NCBI GenBank assembly: GCA_031835245.1
Contig: JAVKOQ010000295.1
Coordinates: forward strand, 1 to 63,590
Length of the DNA: 63,590 nt
Origin: Balamuthia mandrillaris
Taxonomy: Eukaryota > Discosea > Longamoebia > Balamuthiidae
Reading direction: 5' to 3'
Positions 48,162 to 60,628 of the stretch are shown here, one piece after another. Numbering within the stretch: the first letter of the stretch is position 1; each line of letters begins with the position of its first letter. The notes under the pieces were generated by a model. The model saw only the letters and a program-made list of their open reading frames with translations. It did not search any database and was not told the origin of the DNA. The position numbers were made by a program, and so were the translations under genes.

Positions 48162-48474
48162 TCAGGGAAAGATCTCAACGAGGTCGTTGAGGAAAAGAGA
48201 ACCACTGCCACCAAATACGAAGAAGCTGCCGTCGTGAAGAGTGATTGTGTGTCCATACCTAGGTATAGGGTGCATGGCCTTCGTGCCGATCGCTGCTGCC
48301 ACGATGCTACTCTCCCCTTCGAGGGCCAGCCAAAGCTTAATTATCTGCCATCTGTTCATGACTACATCATACATGTACAAGTTGGAGACGGGTCTGCTAG
48401 ACCCTGCATCGTACCCTCCGTACACAAACACACAACGCCCTTTTTTGGCTTTCATGTAAGTTTTTCCAGAAGAG

Positions 48475-48507
<33 letters not shown>

Positions 48508-49639
48508 CACGGGTAGAAGGGACGAGAGAGCCAAACCTAACATGGCGCAATTCATGGGGCGAGCAGTGAGGGGGAGACATTCTGGAGGAGAACAGGAGGA
48601 CAATTGCTGCCAGTACTGTAACTGTTGCGATGAAGAGGCACCCTCCGCAGCGATTGGTGTTTTACACTCTTCTTCCAGGAGCAGTGAGGCAAGGCTGAGT
48701 TTGTACGTGTCTTGAAGATATGTGAATCCTCCTTTCCCGCAGTACCCGCCGTATACGTACAGCTCCTCGTTGTATATAAAAACAATATGTCCTGCCCTCG
48801 CACATGGCTGTTGCGCTCCCGTTGAAGCTTCCTCTTCCTTACCTTTATGTTTGTCCTCTGTCCCATTATCTTTTGTCTTTTCTTCCTCAGTGGATGAGGA
48901 GGAAGCAGGCCCTGCGGTAGCCGTGGGTATGTGCTTCCATGTTTCGGTTGTGAAGTTAAACTGCCACAAGTCATCCAGGTGGGTGCTGAGGTTTTGGCTG
49001 CCTCCAAACAGGTACAACATGTTGCCGCTCACTGCTCCTGAGTAATGATACCTTCCTCGTTTCACATATAGTGGATTCATCAGAAAGAAGAGAAGATCGA
49101 GGAGCAAAGAAAGTGCAGAGCAATAAACACGCAGAGAGGCGAGGAGAGATTAATAGGCACCTGGGTGACGGACAAGGAGCGCCAGCAGTGCACACGTGCC
49201 GCCAGCGCACGGTCTCAAAGTGAAAAGCCCACAGGTCGTTCAAAGGTTTGTTGTCGGCTCCAACCCCTCCAAAGACCCACATGCTCTCTCCCCAAACATA
49301 AGCAGCGTGACCAAAGCGAGGAGGCGGTCGTGATTGCTGTTGTTCAGCAGCGCCGGTGTGTTCGCCACTGGAGGATGCTCCCCCTTCCTCAGCACCAACA
49401 ACCGAATCGTGGTGGCTCAGGACAAGACTCCACACTTGGTTTTGTAGATCAAAAGAGAAGAGGTCATTGAAGGTCTCTGTAGCTTTGCTTCCACCGAACA
49501 ACCAAAGCTGGCCTTTGTGAGTCACGCAGGAATGGTACCTTCGTGGTGGAGGTTTGAAATTCTTTTGTGCAGCAGCTGAGTGAGAAGGTGTGATCTTGGA
49601 GGAGTGCTCAGGATCAACCCTTCGCCACGTCCATTCCAT
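48162..49639 (-). CDS. Kelch-repeat beta-propeller protein
   Basis: Three exons, 49639-49161, 49051-48537, 48448-48162; 426 residues. Kelch blades recur: RRYHSCVTHKGQLWLFGGS, RFGHAAYVWGESMWVFGG, RYHYSGAVSGNMLYLFGGS, HIVFIYNEELYVYGGY, CVFVYGGYD and RYGHTITLHDGSFFVFGGS, with the second exon join falling cleanly in PRYHYSG. Six blades in all form a propeller for protein binding. No BTB or other effector domain is attached. It converges on the GTPase gene. Start at ATG 49639. Confidence 0.88.
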
Positions 49640-49806
49640 CTTGCGCGTTCTCACCGTCTTTTGGTTTTGTTTTTTTTGTTTTTTTGTGGAATAAACTGAT
49701 TTTATTATGTAGTAAAGAGAAATGCTTTTGGTTTATGTGAACTAAGAGAGGAGAGAGACAGAAAACAGAAACAAACAAACGGTGGAGCACTGGGAAAACA
49801 CTCCAT

Positions 49807-51015
49807 TTATTGCCATTTGGTCAACTGCAAAGGGTTTTCGTTAACCGCAGAGTAAATGATGGCGGGGCTGAAGTTGAAGGTGCACTGCTCCCCTGGTATC
49901 AACACAGAGGCTGCAGCGCAGATGGGCTTGCTGCGTAGTATCTCGGAGGAGTTCTGGTAAGGCGTCCCCAAAAATTTGTTGTTCAGCCAGAAGCTGAGAT
50001 CCCCATTATCTAAATCGACTTCCACCCCTGTGTTCTCTTGTAAGCTAGTTTTTTGTTTGAGAGGAAGAGAAGAGGAGAGGGGGAGCGGGCAGCAGAGACG
50101 AAAAGGGATGGTTCGTGTTTTACCTATTACATCGCCGTCCTGGTGTCTTCGCCACAAAGGGCCGAGTCGCACTTTGTCCTTGTCCGTGCCTTGGCCTTGC
50201 GCAAAAGCGTAGTAGGGACAACAACTCCAGCCGTATCCACCACCAACATAGTGGTGTTGTATCCTTTGAAAAGGTATTATGCCTACAAAGATTTGGTGCT
50301 CAGTGTGGTCCAGAGTTACCTCAAAATAATGCTTCCCTTATGGGTTGGAGGTCAGAGTCAATCAGCAAAGAGACTAAAGAAAGAAGAGAAGAGGAGAGAA
50401 CGAGGAACAATAACAAAAGAAGGAGAAGAAGAAGAACAAGAACAAGAAGAACAAGAAGAACAAGAATACAGAACATAACCCAACAACCAACAACAAAGAA
50501 GAAAAACAAGCAAGAACGAAGAAGAACAAAGATACCGAGAAAAGAAGAAGAAGACGAAGAAGACGAAGCGAAAGGAGGAGAATGAATGGGTACCGTGCCT
50601 CCATGGACGGTTGGCATGGAACAAAATGTGTCCTCCTGATTTCTGAGAGGTGTGGCGCGCAGTCAAACCTTGGTTGCTCAACTCGACTTGACCGTCATAG
50701 AAAGAAGGCAACACCAGCCGCAGGCGGTATTCTGTTTGTTGGAGGACCCGCACATTGTACATTTAAATACAGGTACAATATTGGAATTGAATTGGCAAAC
50801 GACAGACCTTTCACGAACGTCTTCCAAGTTGTGTTCGAGGTTTTCAAAGACAGATCAAGGTCCAGCCGGGTGGCTATCAGTTTCCATACACATTCTAACT
50901 CGCACAGCTCATGAAACGCGCTAGCGGTAAGACCTAGTCCAAGGATCACATCAGTGGGCACCATAAAGGTTATAACTTCGACCCATAGCTCCTTGGGTAA
51001 ATCTGCAAAGCTCAT
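49807..51015 (-). CDS. F-box/SPRY-domain protein (FBXO45-like architecture)
   Basis: Four exons, 51015-50808, 50731-50594, 50336-50124, 50036-49807; 262 residues. F-box at the N-terminus (ADLPKELWVEVITFMVPTDV, ECVWKLIATR), then a SPRY domain across exons 2-4: KSGGHILFHANRPW, GKHYFEVTLDHTEHQIFVGI, YGWSCCPYYAFAQGQ and TGVEVDLDNGDLSFWLNNK. Architecture matches F-box/SPRY ubiquitin-ligase receptors, where SPRY binds substrate and the F-box binds SKP1. Intron 2 has a GAA/TTC tract. Divergent from the RNA ligase gene; the 320 bp between holds no other feature. Confidence 0.85.
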
Positions 51016-51335
51016 CGTCCCGCTGTGGTTGTCACCGGGACAGGGTTGTCTGACCCCCCGGCTGTCTTTGTTGGTCGCCCTCGCTCCTCGTTGGTGTGTC
51101 TTTTTCTCTTCCTTTCTATTGAGTTTCTTCTCCATGTACTCCAACCTAATAGATATTATGATGTTCATGTCGACGTAACTCCAATGGCCTGGTTCAGTGA
51201 AAAAACAAAAAGAAAGATGGAATGTACAACGCGTTGGGAGAGGGGTGAGGAGGGGTGCGGCCCCAACGCTTCTGGATACACTGCACGCCGAAACGCAAAG
51301 AAGAACGAGAGCTCACCACAGGCGAGGGGTGAGAG

Positions 51336-53191
51336 ATGGAAGGCAAACAAAAGCAAAGAAGAACCAAAAGCCCACAAGAGCGCAAAAAGTTTATAGCGTG
51401 GGCTAGTACGCCACTACTGCACAACATAGCACGCAAACAAAGATTCGGTCCGGTTGTAACCTATCGAGCAAAGGTTTGGTATCTGCCAACGCTGGTTCCA
51501 TTGTTTTTTTTGTTTGTTTTTGATAAACATCCTCATCAACAAAACTATTTCTTTTTAAAACAAATCCAGATAAAGTTGCACGGAAGAAACGTAGGCATAC
51601 ATGTAACACGAGGAGGAATGGTCTACACCCAATCAAGGAACGGGTTGGAAGCCGGTGGCCGCTACGCTGGTCAAGGCTTTGCCTACTGGGTTCGCTCTCA
51701 CGAACGCTACTTTGCCTCTCGTAGAGCCATTGCCATGCGACTATTCTTCCCAAACTTCCAGAGCAGCAGCCCAGTGGACTTTGTCATCTTTGGAGAGTGG
51801 TGTGGCAGGAACATCAACAATGGCGCCATTGTGTGTCGGTTGTGGCCTCGTTTCTTGGCAGTGTTCGCTATTCTCGTTGGTGAACAACTCATTATATGTC
51901 CTAAAAAGATCGAGCAAGTGATGTTAGCCCCAGCGGAAAAGGCAGAACCCACTCGACCGAACGATAAAGCAGAGGACGAGAAAGCTGAGGAAGGCATGAC
52001 AGATGTTACAGACGGGAAACATAATACAAAAGAAAAAGAAGAAGAAGAAAGAGTAGAAGTTAACATCAACAAAGAAGAAAATGAAGATAAAGGAAATAAA
52101 GAATACAAAGCAGAAGAAGAAGAAGAAGAAGAAGAAGAAGAAGAACAAGAAGAAGAAGAAGAAGAAGAAGAGGATGAGGATGAGGAAGATGAAGAGAAGA
52201 ACAATGGAGAGAAACCAAAGGACCTTTATGTGTTACCTTGGGCAACAAAGAAAGTTCAATTGGACTTCAGCGACTCTAATCAGATGTCCGCTCAGTTGGT
52301 AATGTCTTTTGCCCTGTTATTTGTTTATTCTCATTGTTCCTTCCTGATCACTTTGTTAACGTTGGTAACCTCTTTGTATCTTTTTTTTTTGTTTTGTTAA
52401 ACAAGCCGTACATCAACAGAGTGGTGGAGTTGGTGGATCATGAGGACCCTTGGATCAAGCAAACGTTTGGACTTTCTGGTGTAGGAGAAGGCGTCGTATT
52501 TTACCCTGTCTCATTGGCGACCAACAACAAACGTGGCAGTAGTGGTGACATCAAGGATGGCATCCTCAGCAAATGTCTATTTGACAACTATCTCTTCAAA
52601 GTGAAGGGGCCAACTCACCAAGAACGGTCCCTTTCCTCTCCAGCAATGCTCAATCCAGAACACCTCAAGTCATTGACAGCATTCGTGGACACATTTGTAA
52701 CCGGTCCTCGTCTACAACACGGACTAATGGAAATGAATGGTGGTGGCAGCGGCATGTTCCGACGTTCACAGGTGGACGACTTTGTGGAGTGGATGATAAG
52801 AGATGTTGAAAAAGAGAGTAAAGATGAAATGGCGGCAGCAGTTGAAGAGCAGAAATTCATGTGGGAGCAGGTGGAAAAGGAAGTTGAAAACAAGGCCAAG
52901 GCTTGGTACCTTGCTGGATTGGTGGAACAGACTGGGGAAAGAAGTGGCAGGGTGTTGACGAAAGAAAAGGAGAAAGAAGAAAAGGAAATCAGTCAAGAGA
53001 AGAAGCAAGCGCTGGAGAAAAAAAAGCAAAGGCGGAAGGTAAGGAGAGAACAAACGAGGAAAAGTTCTCCGCACAGCAAAGTAGCAGCAGAAGGCAAAGG
53101 AGAAAGTGAAGAAGAAGAAGAAGACGGAGACGAACAAAAGCAACCACCACGCAATGTCTTTGATCTTCTTGCCGAAGAAGAGGCTTGCTAG
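51336..53191 (+). CDS. ATP-dependent RNA ligase, Rnl2-like nucleotidyltransferase
   Basis: Three exons, 51336-51473, 51570-52298, 52406-53191; 550 residues. Covalent nucleotidyltransferase motifs: KLHGRNVGI (motif I, lysine at about 48), TQSRNG, FVIFGEWCG (motif III), GVGEGVVFYPV (motif IV) and LFKVKGPTHQE (motif V). KxHG is the RNA-ligase form of motif I, as in T4 Rnl2 and trypanosome editing ligases; DNA ligases have KxDG. An insert of almost pure Glu (about residues 215-255) sits between motifs III and IV. The C-terminal third is helical and Lys/Glu-rich. RNA repair or intron joining is the likely role. The start codon in exon 1 is the least certain part. Confidence 0.82.
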
Positions 53192-53271
53192 CACTGTTCT
53201 GGATTGCCCTTTTATTATAAGTACAAATACATCAAAGAAATTACAGTTTAAGAAGGACGACGACGACAACG

Positions 53272-53425
53272 ACGACGAAGAAGAAGAAGAAGAAGAAGAA
53301 GAAGAAGAAGAAGAAGAAGAAGAAGAAGAAGAAGAAGAAGAAGAAGAAGGAAGAAGAAGAAGAAGAACAAGAACGAAGAAGAACGAAGAGGAAGAACGAA
53401 GAAGAACGAAGAAGAAGCAGGGGAT
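53272..53425 (+). repeat. GAA tract between RNA ligase and metallophosphoesterase genes
   Basis: Near-pure GAA for about 75 bp, followed by degenerate GAA/CGAA. It lies in the 3' flanks of two convergent genes. Confidence 0.95.
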
Positions 53426-53470
53426 TGGGATGGAAGATGAAAGCGGTCAAAGAGATAGAGCGAGAAGAGT

Positions 53471-54329
53471 TTAAATATCAACAACGACGGGTTGCCAGTA
53501 GGCAGTGTAACCATGATTACAAATGGCGGCATTCACAAAGGTGATGTCGTGAGCAGGGTCGTACACGGTGCCATGCGCCGAGTGAATGTGACCAGAGACA
53601 ACAAGACGAGGGGCAGCCTTTTGCACGTACGTTGTAAGGGAAGAACAACCCAAACCACCATCCACAAAGCCATTGGCAGGGCCGTGGCTCACCACTATGT
53701 CCACCCAATCAACAACTTGTTGCTCTCCTTTCTGCTTTGCGTCGTCGTCTTCTTCTTTTTGTCCACGTAACTCAGGCGGAAGCATAGCCGCCAAATCAGT
53801 GTTGCCGCTCTGGTAACGACAGGGCCAGTAGAAGCGACTGCCAAAGATATGAACGACCTTATTGCCGCCAGAGGATGGAGCAGGAAAGCTGAGCTCGGCG
53901 CGTTCGTGAAGGAGAAAAGTGGCGTTGCTAAGGAGAGAGGCGGCTTGGCTGTTCCAGGGGGCATTTTGCTCGTGGTTACCAAAGACAACAACTTTGTGGG
54001 TGTGCGGCAGTTCTCCTAGCCATGTGTTGAGGTCCCTTATGTCCCGCTCTTTGCCAAAGTGAGTAAAGTCACCAGCGTGTATCAGTAGGTCTCCTTCTGG
54101 CACGTCCTGATGGCATTGTTTTTGTTTTTGTTTTTGTTTTTGTTTTTGTTTTTGTTGAGAAGGACGGAAGGGAAGCGGAGGAAGGAAAGGAAGGCAGAAG
54201 AAGAACCTTAATGCTGCGGTGGCAGCCGTGCGTATCGCTGATGCATACAACCCTCAGACCTAACTTTGGTCGCGCCTTAGCATTCGTGTTAGAGGGCACT
54301 TCCTCTGGCCTAGCCTCAGCACTTTGCAT
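53471..54329 (-). CDS. Metallophosphoesterase, MPPED1/2-like
   Basis: Two exons, 54329-54207 and 54106-53471; 252 residues. Two-metal phosphodiesterase signature in order: VVCISDTHGCHR (DxH), DLLIHAGDFTHFG (GD), VVFGNHEQN (GNHE), VSHGPANGF and VVSGHIHSAHG (GHxH). The family hydrolyses phosphodiesters, possibly cyclic nucleotides. The SHGP motif is intact, and the GHIH form is normal for MPPED. The single intron carries a TTTTTG repeat. Divergent from the oxygenase gene. Confidence 0.92.
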
Positions 54330-54568
54330 TCCTTTGGTGGTATGTGTGTGCAGTAGGGCACTTTGGGAACAGGTGTAGAAGTCCTAAACGACCAGCGTTT
54401 CAGTTCGCCTAGAAGTTAACAACTAACAGCCGAGCTCTCTTTTGTTGTTTAACGACGTTCTCATTTTCACTTTTTCGTGAAAGAAGTCTGGTCTATTATT
54501 TTTACCAAACATAAAGAGAAGGGCAAGGTTTTTCATAAACAGTTGAGCAGAACAGAACCTGTGAGCAA

Positions 54569-55853
54569 ATGGGCGTTTGGTGGAGTTACCTGTTAGGAGG
54601 GCCTGCTGCTGCTGCCTCAAGCGAAGGTGCCGCGACTGCGCAATGCGACGAGAAGAAAACCGGCAGAGCTAGACTGCAGGCAGGCAATATGCAGTTCACC
54701 AAGCAAGAGAAAGACAAGTTCAAAGGACTGCCTGTTTACACCTCTCCAACCACTTGTTCTGTGGAAGATCTGACGGTTAACGTAGCAGAGCTGTTGTTGG
54801 AAGAGGATGACGAGAAAAAGGAGCACGCAGAGCAAAAGCTTTGCGAGCTGCTCTCTCAAAGGGGCTATTGCTTGCTGTCCTGCAGAGGAGATCAGCAGCT
54901 CCATGCTTGCTTGTTGGAACTCGTTCAGAAGAGAGAAAGCTTCTTCGCCTTGGAGCAGGAGCAGAAGGACAGCTTGAAGGTGTTTGATGAGATGGGCGTT
55001 GGCTTGAACAACGGCTACGTCGATGTGAAACCAAGGCGTGAATACTTGAAGGTATTGCTACCCTTTGCCTGTTGACGAGCCTCTGTGTTCACCTTCCTCC
55101 TTTTTATTGTCAATTTTATGACTTGGCTTTGTTCTGTTACAAACTGAACATTCAGCTGCGGTTATGCGACCCAGCGGAGTGGTGGCCAACAGGGATGGAA
55201 GGCTTCGAGGAGGCCTTTCGTGCCTCTCTTGAAGCTATGCACCAAATAGCATGGCGGTGTTTCCTGACAGTGGCCAACAGCCAGCAAGCCAATGGTAAAC
55301 CTCTCATGAGGAGCACCGACATTGAAGCTGTTGCTGAGTTTACAAAAGAAAAGTCCAGCATTTCTCTTATCCATTACTACAAACAAGGTGAACAACACGT
55401 TGATGAACAAGGAAAGAAGGATGAGAGTGAAGAAGAGGAAGGCAAAGGTAAGCATAAAGAAGCAGAAAACGGGGACAAGGAAGAAGAAGCAAATGGAAGC
55501 AGCAAGGAAGCATCAGATAAAAAGGAAGATGTATGTAGCTTGCATACAGATACAGGCTTGCTTACCATTGGCGTGTCTTCTGATGTGCCTGGCTTACAAA
55601 TATACGACAAAAAAGAACATGCTTGGATGCAAGTAGAATCCTGTTGCCAACCTTTGGATCTTGTACTCACCTTCACTATTATTTTTTTTTAACTTGCCAC
55701 TTATGTTTGCTGTAACACTAGGTGATGTTTATTGGAGAGAAGTTACCATTGTTCTCAGGCAGTAAGACCTTTGAAGCAACACCTCATAGAGTACTTATTC
55801 CATATGCAATTGAACGAAGTACTGTTGTATTTTTGTTGGATGTTGCCAAGTAA
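54569..55853 (+). CDS. 2-oxoglutarate/Fe(II)-dependent oxygenase, IPNS-like
   Basis: Three exons, 54569-55051, 55156-55662, 55722-55853; 373 residues. Has a DIOX-N-like start region (LCELLSQRGYCLLSCRG), then SLIHYYKQGE, the iron ligands in HTDTGLLTIG, the distal His in ATPHRVLIPY, and FIGEKLPLFSG before it. Gene family members hydroxylate or cyclise small molecules. A charged insert (EEEEGKGKHKEAENGD) lies between SLIHYYK and the HxD motif. Substrate unknown. Exon 3 is short and ends with DVAK. Confidence 0.85.
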
Positions 55854-56923
55854 AATAAAACTGTAATGTTTGTATGACTAGTATTGTAAAATGAGAACAG
55901 CATGACTGTAGAGACAAAGTATGAGACCCAAACTTAATGATGATGATACATAGAAACCCAAACTTGTAAATATGATGTTAAAAAAAACAATGAGAACTTA
56001 TCTCTCTCTCTCTCTCTGTCTCTTTCTCAATACAACATTTATCTCAAGCCTCCTCATGCAGAATGCCCACTCTCAAGTTCCTGTAAAATAAGAACGGAAA
56101 TGATAGCAAAGAGAGAAAACAACAAGAAAGGAGAAGTGAAAGAAAGAGGTGTTGGAAAACTCCAACATAGTAGCTCTTCGCTTCTTTTTGCTGACTTCTC
56201 CTTCCTGCCGTTGACCTTAGGAAACTTCTCATCTTCTCTTCTCCTTTCTTGATGTTTCCTTTTTCTCTGTCTTCTGTTTTATGCTTTAGGGTTAAGGGAC
56301 CATTACCATTTTTGGTAAGAGCCTTTCTAGCTCACATTTAAAGTTACGATCTTGAACAAAGTATCCTTTTGAAGGGGAAAAGCTGTAGATAATGGGATTG
56401 TCAACCATTTTGCATGTGAATACAATGTGATGGAGCATTTGAAGCTGCAAAAAGCTGCGCCGACTGCACCGTTTTGGCGCAGCGGTGCCAATCAAATCTA
56501 GGACTTCGCGAATTATTGGCAGAAACAGCAGCCATTATGGAAAAATGTGATAGGATAGCAATTATTATAATGTATTTCAAGTAAAAAATAAAATAAAAAA
56601 GGTTTTTGTAGAATGAAATGTGCTCTTTCCAACGAACTTACTTTTAATAACATTAAATGCTATGGTGCGGAGAAATTAATTTTTTGAACCTCAAGCGGAA
56701 TTTATCCCAAATAATCCATTCAAAATTGGGCATTTTTTGGCATTGTTGGCTTAAATACCAATAAGCAGAAAAAAAAGTAAAAGAAAGAAGAAAGAAACTG
56801 CAAGTGTGTGTGAAAGGGGATAAAGGGAAAAGCCACTCCCAAGGGAAAAAAACAAAAAAGCAAAAGTCAGGTGATAGTGGGCTTACAACCAAGTGCAAAG
56901 GTAAAGTATTTTATATGTACTTG
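55854..56923. other. Intergenic region, possible cell-cycle-type promoter elements
   Basis: About 1.07 kb without a recognisable gene. TTTTGGCGC at 56472-56480 matches an E2F site and is followed by GCGGTGCCAATC. AATTGGGCATTTTTTGGCATTG near 56730 resembles sequences upstream of the LOV gene. GCAAAG|GTAAAG at about 56900 looks like a 5' splice site, but the short open frame before it has no ATG. Confidence 0.45.
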
Positions 56924-56942
56924 TAGGGTTAGGGTTAGGGTT
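56924..56942 (+). repeat. Interstitial telomeric repeat, about 3 copies
   Basis: TAGGGT repeated three times, immediately at the 3' end of the minus-strand retrotransposon. Same orientation as the longer array at 61384. Confidence 0.9.
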
Positions 56943-57190
56943 TAACCTCGAACTTTATTTTGAACCAAAGCCAAGTCAGTGACACAAGCCACTGCTTAGT
57001 TACAAGCTGTGATGCTCCACAACCATAGCCCAAGTCCGAAGACTAAGGGCGGCTGTTTGAGCACATAAAATGTCTCAAATATATGAAGAGACATCAAATG
57101 CACAATGACGGAGAGAGGAGTCCAGTTGAGAGAAGGAAAGCAAGAGAAAGGGACCTTTCACATTCCACAAAGTCGCTTTTGGTTTGTCTT

Positions 57191-58990
57191 TCAGTCACGA
57201 CGACGATGAGTGTAAGCACGAGGGCCTTGTAGTCTGGTGTTGATGGAACTTTGTTGTTGCTGTTGTTGCTGCCAACTGGTCAATCCACGAAGTTGCACAC
57301 AAGCCTTCCAAGCTAGTACGATGAGTGCCGTGCCTTTGGCCACATGTGTTGCCAGGGTAGTGAGATTACGGGCTTGGTACTTGGAGGCAAAGAGGGGATT
57401 GCGACTGACCACCTGCTGTATTGCATAGACGCGAAGGAACTTTTTGGCTGAGTGCTCAATGGCTCCAAGGCTGCTCATGATGAAGGGAGGCACTGTGGAG
57501 ATGGCCCTGGCCCGGATAGCTGGTCCATACTTGGTTTTCTTTCGGTCAAAAGCGTCCTGAAGTACATCTTTCATGGAGGTCAAGGGTCGAGAGGGTGGAG
57601 CTTTGCTTCGCCAAGCTGTGACAGAGCAGTCAATAGCCTCGGCACGGGCTTGCAGGAAAAGGTCCGCTCGGATGGAGGCCAGGCGCCTTCTAGTAGGAGG
57701 AGGAGGGGGAGGAGCAGTAGCAGCGGCGGCGGCGATGGTAGCAGCAGCAGCAACAGTGATAGTAGTAGAAGAAGAAGAAGAAGAAGAAGAAGAAGAGGAA
57801 GAGGAAGAAGCGGAAGAGGAATAAGTCAGAGTGTGCTCATGGACAACCTGTTCGTGTGGCCTGAGGATGTTCCACAACTGCTTCACCAGCGCATCATGTC
57901 GGGCAGTTCTGAGTAGAGACAAAGATGGGCAGCGAAGGCAGTGAGTGATTGCATCGCTAAGGTCCGCACGGCAGAGCGGACAGGTCGTGTGTGCCTGGCT
58001 GGGGCTTTCCATGAGCTTGAGCTTGGCCAACACCAAGTAAAGGTCGTCCTTGATGAGGAGGTCCGGACGGCTGGGGATGGCTTGCATCCATCGACTGGTG
58101 CCCTCAGATACTGCCTCCAGAAAGGCAGGACGAAGAGCCGTGGGGCAGCGAACGCCTCGAAGGTGCTCGAATGCTTGCAACTCGTGGGGAGCATACATCC
58201 TCTTTTGCGCTCCTTTGGTCACAGCTCGGTCCAGGTTGGGTGGGAAGCTTCCTGTGATCCTCATGGCATCCAGCCAGTCAGCTGGGGTGACTGTGGTGTC
58301 CAAGAGCTCTGCCTTTTCAATGTCCTCACGGATAGAGGCTAGGATGTCGATGCTGTCATTAGAGCAAAGAAAGTCCCCATGGTGATGGTTGTTGTTGCCA
58401 TCACGTCCACCATTGCCATCGCCACCGCCGCCGCCAAGTGGAGGTGGTACTTGTTGTTGCTGCTGCAGAGCGGCGAGGTACTTGGCTGCTGAGAAAAGGG
58501 AGGCTGAGAAGGCGTAAGGAGCCACTCCTCGGGAAGGAGCACTCGCCCTGAGCCCGAAGCCTCCCAGGCGGATGGGCGTGCGTAAGATGCCCTCCTGTAG
58601 GCTACCAGGCCGAATGTCAGTCCTCAGGAGCTGCGCCACTGCAGTGCGAATAGACTCGTCCCATTCCATCACATATCGGTGGCAGTGAGGCACGGTGCGC
58701 AGCCAGAAGGAAGGAACCGAGGCCAAGCACTGGCGAATGAGGAGCATACGAGCCTGAAGGGGCATGATCTCCGGCGTGACCTCTGCAGGGCTGAAGGCCA
58801 AGACCTGGAAGATCTTGCTGCCTTTTTCCCTCAAGACTTGCTCCACATAATTGCCCATAAACTCTGGAGTGCCCACTGGGACCCCAAGGATCTTGAGGCC
58901 GGCCCTGGTAACATCCAGCTCTTCCTCTGAGAGCACAGCCAGCCAGGACTCTAGCAACCGTGAGGGCGGCAAGGGAGGCATGGGTAACGG

Positions 58991-59021
<31 letters not shown>

Positions 59022-59047
59022 AAGGGTTCTTCTTCCTCTTCCATCAC

Positions 59048-59078
<31 letters not shown>

Positions 59079-60583
59079 TCTTCTTCTTCTTCTTCACTCA
59101 TCATCATCATCGTTGTCGTCTCCTTCTCTTTTTCCTTCCCCTTTTTCTTCTCCTTCTCTGTGGATGATGAGGATGAGGATGATGAAGGTAAGGGAAGATG
59201 GGGAAGCCACAGCTTGCACTTGCGACGATTGAGGACCAGGCCGATGTCCCTGCCCTCTATCTCGATGATGCGCATAACTGTGGACAGGGTGACCTGTTCC
59301 CACATGGTGCCGTGGCCTGAGGCAAAGTCCACATTTATATCATCGATGTAGCCAAAGGTGGTGGTACCCTGGCACTCGGGAGAGCGACGCAGCGCCTCTA
59401 GGATGCTGCTGATGCCGACAGAGAAGAAAAAAGGACCAAGGACGTCTCCTTGCCTCACCCCAGCCTGGGAAGGAAGGATGTAAGTGCCCACCTGGTCCTT
59501 GAAGGCTGCGCTGAGGTAGAGCGGAGAGTCCTCCTTGTAGCTCCATGCAAAGAAGGCGCAGTAGTTGGGGGCCTGAAGGCAGAGCTGCCGGGCGATGTGA
59601 ACCCTGCAGATGGCGTTGTAGGCATTGGAGAAGTCCGTGGAGAGGACCATGGAGGTCCTGCCAACCATGAAGCGCTCTCGAATGGCATGGGCCGGGATCT
59701 CAGCTCCTCCTGGAATGCCGACCCCGAACTGGCAGGGTCCCACGTACTGGCCCACATGCTCTGGCTTCATGTTAGGGTCTGCGGCCAGAAGCACCCTGCC
59801 GAACAGACGAAGGAAGGTCTCGCCCACTGCCACGGGTCGTACTCCATTCTGGCCGGGGGGAGGCTTGCGGAGGGCCACCAGCCTTGAGGCTGTCAAGGAG
59901 TCACGCAGGCCTAGAGTACCGCATGCTGCTCCTCTGGTCATCTCCAGGAGGAGCGTGAGGAAGCCTTCTCCTGCGCCATGTACCTTGGCAGTTTTGATCA
60001 TCTCATATGTCCATCCGGAAGGGCCAGGAGCCACCCCACGAGGCAGGGCGTCAATGGCCTTGTCCACTTTGTCTATGTTGAGAAGATCCTCAGGCCAGAA
60101 GTTGGCAGGATGGGTGGGTGGGGGCAGGGGCCACTCTCTGTCCCTGTCCCTTGGGTTTGGCGGGTGGAGGGCTCTGAGCTTGTCCACCGTGTCTTGGTCC
60201 ACTGGGGCGTTCTCAGCGGCAGCCAGTGTCTGTAGGGCCTTGGAGAGCAGGTTATTTTCTATCAGCTTCATGGCACGCTTGGCGTTACGATGTAGCCGTT
60301 GTTTTTGCTGTTGCTGCTGCTGATGTTGCAGTTGTGATGGTGGCAGCAGTGATGGTGATGATGGTGACGAGGTGGATGACAAGGTCCGTGCTGAGGATGG
60401 TGAGGAGGAGAAGGATGATGATGCTGATGGTAATGGTGGAGGAAGCATCTGAGGGAAACCCACACAAGGCGTGAGGCCTGCAGGTTCAGTGATGGTGGCA
60501 GCAGCGTTAGTGGCGGCGGCGGCGACGGTGATGAGGGCAACGGTATCTTGGCGGCAGCGGCGGCGGTGATGGCTACTGCTCAT
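57191..60583 (-). CDS. LINE reverse transcriptase with restriction-like endonuclease
   Basis: Single ORF of 1130 residues from ATG 60583. The first 90 residues are Ser/Pro/Gln-rich. RT core: GVAPGPSGWTYEMIK (about 183), VRPVAVGETFLRLFG, STDFSNAYNAI with catalytic Asp (about 317), AGVRQGDVLGPFFF, and GYIDDIN (catalytic Asp pair about 414-415). Low-complexity Ser/Ala/Glu inserts follow. A CCHC knuckle (CPLCRADLSDAITHCLRC) begins near 868. A PD-(D/E)XK-type endonuclease pattern follows: RADL (about 974), IDCSVT (about 985) and RKKTKYG (about 1015). This order (RT, CCHC, RLE) is that of R2, R4, NeSL, HERO and CRE-group elements. Clade assignment needs a tree. Confidence 0.85.
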
Positions 60584-60628
60584 CGGCGTCCAAGAGTCAC
60601 AAATATCACTTAGCTCTTCCAGCGTCTG

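Noticed and set aside
56640-56905. First exon of separase ending at a GTAAAG donor
   Set aside because: The open frame is short, basic, lacks an ATG, and its phase does not fit the exon at 61491.
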